Of a stretch of 64,000 nt of DNA, positions 25,501 through 37,500 are shown piece by piece (positions within the stretch are counted from its first letter, which is position 1; each line of letters begins with the position of its first letter). The stretch is from Lethocerus indicus (taxonomy: Eukaryota > Arthropoda > Insecta > Hemiptera > Belostomatidae). The translations under genes and the position numbers were made by a program. Below the pieces are notes generated by a model. That model ran no database searches. It was given only the letters and a program-made list of their open reading frames with translations, and had not been told where the DNA came from. The stretch lies in contig JACDQD010000005.1 of the NCBI GenBank assembly GCA_019843655.1, forward strand, positions 719,271 through 783,270. Direction: 5' to 3'.

Positions 25501-28500
25501 AAAAAAAAAAAAATTATATCGTAAAGGGTTTCAGTTCGCGATATTACAGTGATTCTGTGTTGGCCCCGCGTAGTTTTCGAGAAAAAAAACCATCGAAACT
25601 TCCCGAAAAAAACCCGCCGCAGCGCAGTGGAATGTTGTCGTTTGAAATTTTTCAAAATAATTTTCGCCGTCCGCCATTTTCAGTAGGCTCCGCGTCGTTT
25701 ATTATTATGTGTCTAATCCGTCGGCCGACCAATAATCGTGAGGAAGAAGTGTTCGAAACGTCAGCTCTTTTTGAATTTATCGTAATTTGACTTTCGTAAA
25801 ACAGTTAATAGGTGGTTTTAAGTTTAAGCCGACATTTAAAACATTGAAATACAGAACAATATCTGGTTTTTTGCACTCTGTTTTGTGTTTGTGTGTGTCT
25901 GTGTTTGTGTCTTGTGTTGCGCCTAAACGCGATGCTCTAGTTGTTGTGCTCGTCTGTAATCAATCAATCAATCAATCATCAATCAATCAATCAATCAATC
26001 AATCATCAATCATCATGTATTTATTCCGCCAACAACCAGCCACGACCCCATTAACCCGGAAACAGAATTGCTTGATCTGTTGGAATGGTTTGTTTGTTAT
26101 TTTGGTTTGTGTTTTTGGTTTGTGTTTTTTGGTTTGTTTTTTTTTGGTTTGTTTAACCGTAGTTGGGCAGCAGCTGCGACTAAAACAAATCTCCTCATCT
26201 TCACATTGCGCTAACAACTTATAACCAATCCTTTGCTTCGATTTTTTTTTCATTTTTCTATTTTTTTCTATATATATATTTTTTTTTTCTGTTCTCTGCC
26301 TATAAAAGTCGGTTTTTCCACTTGTGGACAATAATTTACGGCAAATAACCGGTTTTTGTTGTATTCGTCCGACCGCGAGGTTCGGCCTCTCGCCGTCTTC
26401 AGTAGCGGCGACGCCGGTCTGTTTTGGACTACGACGTGCCAAATTGTTTCCAATCAGTTCGCGGGCGGGCCAAAACTTCGTCGATCGTCAATGATGAGCG
26501 GCGGACTACTGAAGACGGCGGACGGCCGAAACACTGATAATCGCAATCCAGTAGTTCGCCTAAAAAAAAATTCAATTATCCGCGTCCGGGTTTATTGCCA
26601 GTTTAAGAGCCCCAATTTCGAAGCTACAGTTACAGTTTTACAGTTACGTTCACCTGTACAACAAGTGTTATTAAAGCGGTAATAAATACGCGAATAATAA
26701 TAAAACTAGCTTCATTTCAGTTTTTTCCGTATCCGCAGACCTTCATTTATCTTTTTCCATTTTATAACGGCCCAGAAAACTTAGAAAAAATGTAAGAAAA
26801 ACATTTTGTTTTTCAATTTTGAACAATGCCGGACGGAATTGTCGTTCGGTTTTCGATTCCGGAAAAATCTAATTTTTTTTTTTCAATTTTCAACCCAGTC
26901 GTGAACAGAAAAACTGTTTGAGGAGATCTTAAACTGGAATCCGAAAAAATCAAAATTTTTTTTTTCAATTTTCAACCCAGTCGAGAACAGAAAAACTGTT
27001 TGAGGAGATCTTAAACTGGAATCCGAAAAAATCAAATTTTTTTTTCAATTTTCAACCCAGTCGAGAACAGAAAAACTGTTTGAGGTATCTTAATGAAATT
27101 TTAATGTTGACTGGCTAAAATGATTTTGCGAAAAGTTGAATTTAAAGCCCCAGTTTCTAATGTACAGCTCCAGCTTTGCTTCAGTCGAGGACAGAAAAAC
27201 TGTTTGAGGAGATTTAAACTGAAATCCGAAAAAATCAATGTTTTTTTTTTCAATTTTCAACCCAGTCGAGAACAGAAAAACTGTTTGATACATAAATTTT
27301 TAATGTTGACACTAAAATTATTTTGCGAAAAGTTGAATTTAAAGCCCCAGTTTCTAATGTACAGCTCCAGCTTTGCTGGAGATCTTAAACTGGAATCCGA
27401 AAAAATCAATGTTTTTTCAATTTTCAACCCAGTCGAGAACAGAAAAACTGTTTGATACATAAACTTTTAAAGTTGATACTGAAATTATTTTGCGAAAAGT
27501 CGAATTTAAAGTCCCAGTCTGTAATTTACAGCTCCTCTTATACCGGAATCTTTACACCGAGTTTCGTAATTTTTTTCTGTAAATTGAACTACCCAATAAA
27601 CGCTCGCTTGTATATATATAAATATAATGGCATAAAAATTTATTTTTTTTTTAACTAACGCACAGCGTTTTTTTTTGTATTTCACGCATTGCGCTTTTTT
27701 TCTGCAAAATCGCACCATTATTTTTTCAATCGACCGTATGTTAATTGATAATCGTATGTTTAATTTTTTTTTATTTTTTTATTTTTTATGTTTGTTCCAA
27801 CTCGGAATATCCGCTATTATAAACGCCGTGTGATCGTTCAGAATTATTTTTTTTTTTTAAATACAATTTTTTCTGTTTTTTTTTTCACCGTATACAAAGA
27901 AATTTTTTCAACCGATGACAGGGGATGACCGGAGTTTAAGACCCCCAGGGTAGGATCCACTTAGCCCTAGGGGCTTAAGTGTTTTTTTTTATTTCTAATA
28001 ATCGCACTTTATTTCGATGCTTATCCCCCCCGGATATATACCCAGAATTTGGCTGCACATAAAATATATCCGATATTACAGTTATTTTTTTGCTAATATT
28101 TCCCAGTTTTCCCCTTATTAGTTATTTGTCCAGTGGGATTCCGGCGGAATGATAAGCATCGGTAGAAGTGGACTTCGAAATGTGTTGAAGTATGGAAGAA
28201 AAATTGTACGGCATTTTGTAAGTAATTGCGGATTTCACTAGAACAAGTTGGCGTTGTGCATATTTTTAATAAGTACATCTTCGGCACGGATAAGATTCTT
28301 CGATACGTTATTATTATTTGTGGTCCTTTCTGTGTTAATATTCGGTATCGAAATTACACTGAAAGACGAGGAACGCTTCCGGTGGAGGTCGACGATGACC
28401 ACGATGAATAAAGGCCGTTGTCGATTTTGAATGGCCGAATGGCTTCTCGAAGCCGAACGCATCTTATAGTTTTTGGCGAAATCCGCAATGCATTGCTCAG

Positions 28501-31500
28501 CCGCCAACCCTTCAATAGGTCTAAAAGCGGAGAAAGTTCTCCCGGTCGACTTTCACTGTCATTTTATCCCCTTTTAGTCACTTTTGAGCAGTAAAATAAA
28601 GCGGTTATTAGAAATAATAATAATAATAATAATAACAGCCCCACGATAACTTCGGCTGGGGTTCTTAAACTGGAAGTTGGTCCCCGAGGAAGAAGAAGAG
28701 TCTCGGAATTAATAATAAAAAAAAAACACAAAAATTTCAATTTCCAGTGTCGGTATTACGCTGTTGAAAACTTCTATGCTCTATTTCGGCAATGAAAAAT
28801 GTTGTCGCGGAATGAAAATTGAAAATAATATCCTATTGGCCGAGTTCGCAAAGGGTTGGTAATTTTTATATTTTCATCCCCCCATTGGGGGTTTTTTTCC
28901 GTTTTATTTTGTATCGCCTAAGAAGATAGTTTTCATTTCTAACCCCCAATCGACTAAATCATAATCATTGTGGTAGAATTTAATTTTTTATTTTTTTTTT
29001 ATTTTATTTCTTTGTGTTTCAGGAGCATGAATTTTATGTAATTTTTTTTTTTTTTTTTTTGGGTTTGTGTTGGTATTTTAATTTGGGTTGTAATTTGATT
29101 ATATTATTATGCGTGTTAGATTATAAATATATATATATATATTATACACATATATATTTAAAATATGTTGCTTTGATCAATTTTCATTTCATAGTAACGT
29201 TCAGAATTTTTGTTGTGTGTAAATAGCGATGAGAGTAATATGAAATTTTTAGTTTTTTTTTTTCTTTTGGAATGTCAATCGATTTATCTGTGTTAATTTT
29301 GACTTTTTTGCTATAAATTAAACGGAAAAATTTTTTGCGGCTGTATTTCAGGTTCGCCGATTATAACGAGCAGTAGCCTAAAAAAGTCCCACCTGACACA
29401 GCAAAGTGATATCCAGTTTGAAAATAAGTAAGTATCTTCTAATCTTCGTTTCACTGTCAATTTACCCGACTTGAACGGAAAATTTGGACTCTTAAGGCCG
29501 TTACTCAAAATTTGACCTTAAACTGCATCCAGAGATTTCAGTCAAAAGTCCAGTGCAACATCCTTAATGCCTCCCCCCCCCCCCAGGGGGTATGTTTCTG
29601 ACCAGACAATCCGTAATGACCCCTCAACATACCCCCGTCAGTCGACCAAGTCACAAAGTCCCCCGGTTCCTGAAGTTCCACTCCCGCCTCTCTCCCCGTC
29701 CTAAGCCTAGAGATCTTCTTAGAGCCCTTGTTCCGCCAAGAAATTCCAGTCAAAAGTCCTTCGTACCGCCCTTAATGCTCCCGCCGGGGGTATGTTTCTA
29801 ACCGAACAATCCGTAATGACCTCTCAACATACCCCCGACAGTCGACCAAGTCCCAAAATCCCGGTTCCTGAAGTTCCACTCCTGCCTTTGTCCCCGTCCT
29901 AAGCCTAGAGAGATCTTCTTAGAGCCCTTGTTCCGCCAAGAAATTCCAGTCAAAAGTCCTTCGTACCGCCCTTAATGCTCCCGCCAGGGGTATGTTTCTA
30001 ACCGAACAATCCGTAATGACCTCTCAACATACCCCCGACAGTCGACAAAGTACCCCGGTTCCTGAAGTTCCACTCCCGCCTCTCTCCCCGTCCTAAGCCT
30101 AGAGATCTTCTTAGAGCCCTTGTTCCGCCAAGAAATTCCAGTCAAAAGTCCTTCGTTACCGCCCTTAATGCTCCCGCCAGGGGTATGTTTCTAACCGAAC
30201 AATCCGTAATGACCTCTCAACATACCCCGACAGTCGACAAAGTCCCCCGGTTCCTGAAGTTCCACTCCCGCCTTTCTCCCCGTCCTAAGCCTAGAGAGAT
30301 CTTCTTAGAGCCCTTGTTCCGCCAAGAAATCCACAAACATCCCATTCAAAAGTCCTTCATACCATCCTTAATGCTCCCCGGGGGTATGTTTCTAACCGAA
30401 CAATCCGTAATGACCTCTCAACATACCCCCGACAGTCGACAAAGTACCCCGGTTCCTGAAGTTCCACTCCCGCCTCTCTCCCCGTCCTAAGCGTAGAGAG
30501 ATCTTCTTAGAGCCCTTGTTCCGCCAAGAATTCCAGTCAAAGTCCTTCACAGCAACATCCTTAATGCTCCTCCGGGGTATGTTTCTAACCGAACAATCCG
30601 TAATGACCTCTCAACATACCCCGACAGTCGACAGTCCCCGGTTCCTGAAGTTCCACTCCGCCTTTCTCCCGTCCTAAGCCTAGAGATCTTCTTAGAGCCC
30701 TTGTTCCGCCAAGAGAATTCCAGTCAAAGTCCTTCGCAACATCCTTAATGCTCCGCGGTATGTTTCAACCGAACAATCGTAATGACCTCTCAACATACCC
30801 CGACAGTCGACAAAGTAGCCGGTTCCTGAAGTTCCACTCCGCCTCTCTCCCGTCCTAAGCCTAGAGATCTTCTTAGAGCCCTTGTTCCGCCAAGAGAATT
30901 CCAGTCAAAAGTCCTTCGCAATATCCTTAATACTCCCGCCCGGTATGTTTCTAACCGAACAATCCGTAATGACCTCTCAACATACCCCCCGACAGTCGAC
31001 AAAGTAGCCCGGTTCCTGAAGTTCCACTCCCGCCTTTCTCCCGTCCTAAGCCTAGAGATCTTCTTAGAGCCCTTGTTCCGCCAAGAAATCCACAAACATT
31101 CCATTCAAAGTCCTTCATACCATCCTTAATGCTTTCCCCTTAGTATGTTTCCAACCGAACAATCGTAATGACCTCTCAACATACCCGACAGTCGACAAAG
31201 TAGCCCGGTTCCTGAAGTTCCACTCCCGCCTCTCTCCCCGTCCTAAGCCTAGAGAGATCTTCTTAGAGCCCTTGTTCGCCAAGAGAATTCCAGTCAAAAG
31301 TCCTTCGCAACATCCTTAATGCTCCCGCCGGTATGTTTCTAACCGAACAATCCGTAATGACCTCTCAACATACCCCCGACAGTCGACCAAGTCCCCGGTT
31401 CCTGAAGTTCCACTCCGCCTTTCTCCCGTCCTAAGCCTAGAGATCTTCTTAGAGCCCTTGTTCCGCCAAGAAATCCACAAACATTCCATTCAAAAGTCCT

Positions 31501-34500
31501 TCATACCATCCTTAATGCTCCCCGGTATGTTTCCAACCGAACAATCGTAATGACCTCTCAACATACCCCGACAGTCGACAAAGTAGCCCGGTTCCTGAAG
31601 TTCCACTCCGCCTCTCTCCCGTCCTAAGCCTAGAGATCTTCTTAGAGCCCTTGTTCCGCCAAGAAATCCACAAACATCCCATTCAAGTCCTTGCCAAGCA
31701 TCCTTAATGCTCGCCGGTATGTTTCTAACGAACAATCCGTAATGACCTCTCAACATACCCCGACAGTCGACAAAGTCCCCGGTTCCTGAAGTTCCACTCC
31801 TGCCTTTCTCCCCGTCCTAAGCCTAGAGAGATCTTCTTAGAGCCCTTGTTCCGCCAAGAAATCCACAAACATTCCATTCAAAAGTCCTTCATACCATCCT
31901 TAATGCCCCCCCCCCCGGGGTATGTTTCCAACCGAACAATCGTAATGACCTCTCAACATACCCCGACAGTCGACAAAGTAGCCGGTTCCTGAAGTTCCAC
32001 TCCGCCTCTCTCCCGTCCTAAGCCTAGAGATCTTCTTAGAGCCCTTGTTCCGCCAAGAAATCCACAAACATCCCATTCAAAGTCCTTCACCAGCATCCTT
32101 AATGCTCCCGCCGGTATGTTTCTAACCGAACAATCCGTAATGACCTCTCAACATACCCCGACAGTCGACAAAGTCCCCGGTTCCTGAAGTTCCACTCCGC
32201 CTTTCTCCCGTCCTAAGCCTAGAGAGATCTTCTTAGAGCCCTTGTTCGCCAAGAAATCCACAAACATTCCATTCAAAAGTCCTTCATACCATCCTTAATG
32301 CTCCCCGGGGTATGTTTCCAACCGAACAATCCGTAATGACCTCTCAACATACCCCGACAGTCGACAAAGTACCCGGTTCCTGAAGTTCCACTCCCGCCTC
32401 TCTCCCCGTCCTAAGCCTAGAGATCTTCTTAGAGCCCTTGTTCCGCCAAGAAATCCACAAACATCCCATTCAAAGTCCTGCCAACATCCTTAATGCTCCC
32501 GGGGTATGTTTCTAACCGAACAATCCGTAATGACCTCTCAACATACCCCGACAGTCGACCAAGTCCCCGGTTCCTGAAGTTCCACTCCCGCCTCTCTCCC
32601 CGTCCTAAGCCTAGAGATCTTCTTAGAGCCCTTGTTCTGCCAAGAGAATTCCAGTCAAAAGTCCTTCACAATGTCCTTAATGCTCCCCAGGGTATGTTTC
32701 TAACCGAACAATCGTAATGACCTCTCAACATACCCCGACAGTGACAAAGTCCCTGGTTCCTGAAGTTCCACTCCGCCTCTCCCGTCCTAAGCCTAGAGAG
32801 ATCTTCTTAGAGCCCTTGTTCTGCCAAGAAATTTCAGTCAAAGTCCTTCACAATGTCCTTAATGCTCCCCAGGGGTATGTTTCTAACCGAACAATCCGTA
32901 ATGACCTCTCAACATACCCCGACAGTCGACAAAGTAGCCGGTTCCTGAAGTTCGCTCCGCCTCTCTCCGTCCTAAGCCTAGAGAGATCTTCTTAGAGCCC
33001 TTGTTCGCCAAGAAATTCCAGTCAAAAGTCCTTCGTACCCCTTAATGCTCCGCCAGTATGTTTTCTAACCGAACAATCCGTAATGACCTCTCAACATACC
33101 CCCGACAGTCGACAAAGTACCCCGGTTCCTGAAGTTCCACTCCCGCCTCTCTCCCCGTCCTAAGCCTAGAGAGATCTTCTTAGACTGTAATTCAGTTGAC
33201 GGAGGGATAATGACAGTGGTGATTTTTCATTTCCGTTATTGTCGGAGGAATGGCGAGGAGTTTGTTGTCCACCGGGGCAAGGGCGTGCCAACGCTGAGCT
33301 CTGTCGTTCACGGTGGCGGAGGCGGAGGCGGCGGTGGAGGTGGAGGTGGAGGAGGAGGCGGAGGTGAGCTGTCTTCCGGGTCGCCGTTGAGGCAGCAGCA
33401 GCACCCGGCTGAGGCTGCCGGCAAGCCGACCAACTGGGACGCCAACAGGAAGCAGACTTTCGCCGGCAGGAGGTCCCGCAGGAACTCCCTCTCCGATGAC
33501 TCCCAGATGCGCTCGAACAGCCGCTCTTCTAGCTGTTGAACCCTCCCCCTCTTTATCAACCTCTTTACGACAAGACAGATCTTTAACGAACGAATGCCGC
33601 CGTACACGCGTGATATTTTACGAAATCTGTTATAGTAATTTGATATACCTGTGTGTGTGTGGTCTGCGAGGGGTTGGAATACTGGGGTAGGTTTCGTGAT
33701 GTTTCTGTCTCTCCTCTCGCTCTCATTACTACTGACAGTACATGTGACAGGGGGGGGCAGTGAGTGGGTGCCCCACAAAAAACATCCAAAGTGCCACAAC
33801 AGTGACAGTAAGTAACACAGCTACTGAAGATGGGGCGAGCGGCCGACAAACCGCGGTCTAGCAAAAGACCAAAACGGCAGCGAGAGAGAGGAGACAGAAA
33901 CATCACGAAACCTACAGAAATCTGTTAGGTTTGGGCTTAATTATAGATGCAACAATTAACCATTTCGCTACCGGGGCGTCTTCTGGAGAAAACATCCACC
34001 GTAGCCCAAGATTTTTTTCGCGATTATACGAAATCAATTGGAATAGATTTTACGTGTGTGTGTATTTAGAACAGACTAAAAAAGTGAAATAAGTATTCTT
34101 TTAAACTGACACAAATATGTGACGCCGGCCTAGAGATAAAAACTGAACGCTGTAGCCCACGTGTCGCATACACGTGTCGCATTGAATTAAAAGAAATTGA
34201 TTATAAGACAAAAGAAATATAAATACAATTTATCGATAGGAAATTCATTTTATTTTACGAAAATTCGTCATTTTGTCGAGAGATATGTTTCCGTTAAAAA
34301 ATATTAACTGTCATAATAATTTTTATAGCTCGCTTATATCTCGCTACTTACGTAACAATTTTAATAATTTCGCTTCGCAAAATCTTTTCCTTTTTAAATT
34401 CAACCCGCTAAAACGACCTCTATTCGACTGTTATAAATAATCTAACTCGACTGAGCGGACCCCGAGTACAGACTGAGTACATTTTACACTTTTAGAAGTT

Positions 34501-37500
34501 GATAATTTTGTTCAATACTCGACACGTTCAAACGTGCCTTTGTGTGTAAATTGTGCAAAAATATCTGTCCAATATGTGTGACGTTGTCGGGCTGTGTGGT
34601 GAAGAAAAAAAAAACCGTGTCACATATATGTATGGTAGGGAACGAGTTTTAATGTCATTTATACGTAGTTTTTTTTTCTTCCCATTTCAGTTGACTCTGG
34701 AAAATTTTGGCGGTTCTCAAGAGAACCTGCACCTTTTGGGCCGAAACCCCGACAAGGAGCCGGCCGTCCACAGCGGGCGAAGGGAGAGCTCGGCCAGGTC
34801 CAGTGTACTGGACAACAACTCTTCGGCGTTGCATTCGGCGCTGCAGGACACCTACAACACACAACAACTACAACAACAACACCAACAACAACAACAACAG
34901 GGTAAGACAGACGCTTGGACAATTACGCTCCCAAGTATACCTGTCGGGGACAGGTATTGGGGTTTGTAATCTATCGGGTCGACAACTAAGTAATTGCGGA
35001 ATTACGCCGACAAGCGGCGTACGTCAGTAGATCTTTGCGCAGATGAGCCGTAGATGGTTTCGAATGCGTGTATAAGATACATTCGGCTTCTCCGCAATGT
35101 CCCAGTGTCGAACTGTGGCGATCCGAATCACAATAATGGCCTTTATTCGGTCATCGTCGACCTCCACCGGACATCGTCAGAGCTCCTCGTCTTTTAATGA
35201 AAAATCCCCCGACCGGAATTTCGGTTCACCGTGTTTTCCCTTATTATAGACGCAGACAATTCGACCGGTCAATCCGAATCAATAACAGCCTTCGTCGTGG
35301 TCATCGTCGACGTCCGGTCAACTCTCGTCGATGAAAAATCCCCGACCGAATTTGGTTCACCGTGTTTTCCATACACGCAGACAATTCGACCGGTCAATCG
35401 AATCAATAACAGCCGTGCATTGGTCATGTCGACCTCCTCCACGGATGCCGGAGCACTCTCGTCTTTTTAATGAAAAATCCGCCGACCGAATTTCGCGAAC
35501 GCGAGTACCGACACTGCCGTTCTCTCGTGAAGTCAGTCACGTCGCAAGTGGCACTAAGTTATTCGAATTCGCGACAAGTCGTTGGACATATTTTAAGTGT
35601 CGTCAGTACATCTTTCGCGGATAAGCCGTAAACTGGTTTCGAATGCCAGGTATAAGATACATTCGGCTTCTCTGCAATGTGCCAGTGTTGAACTGTGGCG
35701 ATCCAAATCAATGCGGCCTTTATTAGGTCATCGTCGACCTCCTCAGAGCTCCTCTTTTAATGAAAAATCCCCGACCGAATTTAGAACGGTACCGATGCCG
35801 TTCTCCCGTAAGAGCTCGTACTTCCACGGTACAACTTTACGAGCCCAAGGTTAGTGCACCTGCTTGATAGACTCGCCGGTTCACCGTGTTTAGCTTTTAT
35901 ACACACAATTCAACCGGTCAATGTAATTTTGATACGAGCGTTTCCAGAATGGACGAGAATAATAGCGTATCGAAGAATCTTATCCGTTGCAAAGATGTAC
36001 GGCGTACCAAATATATGTACACGCCAGTTGTCGGTGAATTCCGCACCATTACTTAGTCGTCAGCCCAATATTTTAATCGGCCGAATAGAATTGCGGTATG
36101 TCTATTATATCGTAACATATTCCGTCTCCGGTGAGCATGTCTGTGGGCCATTATTGATTCGGATCGCCATAATTCAACACGAGGACATTGCAGAGAAGCC
36201 GAATATATCTTATGTGCGCATTCGAAACCAGTTTACGGCTTATCTGCGCGAAGATATTGACATACTTAAAAATATGTACAACGCCACTTGTCGGTGAATT
36301 CCACAATTACTTAGTTGTCGACCCAATAGTTGTACGGAATATATCTGTTATTGTCGGGGGGGGTTGAGGTTGAAAACACTAGGAAAAGCTTGTCTGTATT
36401 ATTATTTATCCTGTGTTCATTTAGTCAATTTTTTTACTCCAGAAAGCGTAGCGGTGCGAAGTTCGCTGTCGAGAAACAACAGTTTCATCGAATCGCAGAG
36501 GCGAGCCGAAGAGACGAGGAGTAGCGCTGGCCTTCAGCAGACCTTGCTCGACGCAGACAGCCCTCCGTCAACGCCTACCGGTATTCTATTATGTATCTGA
36601 CCACTGTAAATATATCCGTCCAGAGTTGGGTAACTAGAGAGATTTTATGTGTATGTATTTTATGACAACTCTCGCTACGCTGGAAGTTCTTTCCGACGTA
36701 TCGTCCCCAACCGATCATCCTCTGTGAAGTCGGTGGACCGATTATTCACAAATTATTCACAAATCTCAGAGCGCACTGTATACAATTAGCCGACGAATAT
36801 TTTGATAATTTTGTTTAGAAATCCGCGCACCTGAAAGGGAAAAGAAGGTGACGACGTTCGCAGCTCTGCCGAACAATACGACGACATGGCAACAGCAGTC
36901 GTTGTCCCATCAGACCAACGAACAGCACGACAATGGTAAAAACACGACAGCCGTCCAATAAAGGGCGGGCGTCCCCGGAAATTAACGCAAGATTTGAGAT
37001 TCGCCACCGTTCGACAGCCGATGGATAGTTTAGGGCCGCAGTACGAACGGAGTCATCGCCGTCGCCAAAAATGATTTCGTTCGAAAAAAACCGCATCCAC
37101 TCGTCAATGTTCACGACGTTCATGACATTTGAACGGCTTGTTATCGGACGACCAGTCTCCTCCGCGTTTCGCGCATCACCAGTTGATCCGAAACTCTTCG
37201 CAGTCGACGTTAACGTTAAATCACTATTCCGCGATATTTCATTATTTTTGAAATATTGTTCAACAACGAAAACGCAACATTTGTCCACTGACCCTAAACT
37301 ATCGCCTTTTTTTTTTTAATACGGTCGCCCCAACTTTACTCTGCAAGAACGGTGGCGAATTCACAAATCTTGCGCTAATTTCGGGACGCCCTTTATAACT
37401 AAGATAATTAGACATTTGCAAATTTACGGTGCGCGGCCCGCCGAAGCACCAATATAATTTTAGGAAAAATCAACATACTTAGAGCGTGAGTGCGCGAAAA

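Noticed and set aside
29538..32995. Recurring frames such as the series with RKISRLRTG or PGYVSNRTIRNDL
   Set aside because: Read from the 193-bp satellite on either strand; each breaks at C-run length changes.
36815..37288. 157-codon minus-strand frame overlapping exon 11
   Set aside because: Joins a transposon relic to the antisense of a coding exon; only the relic part has transposase-like character, so it is not a gene.
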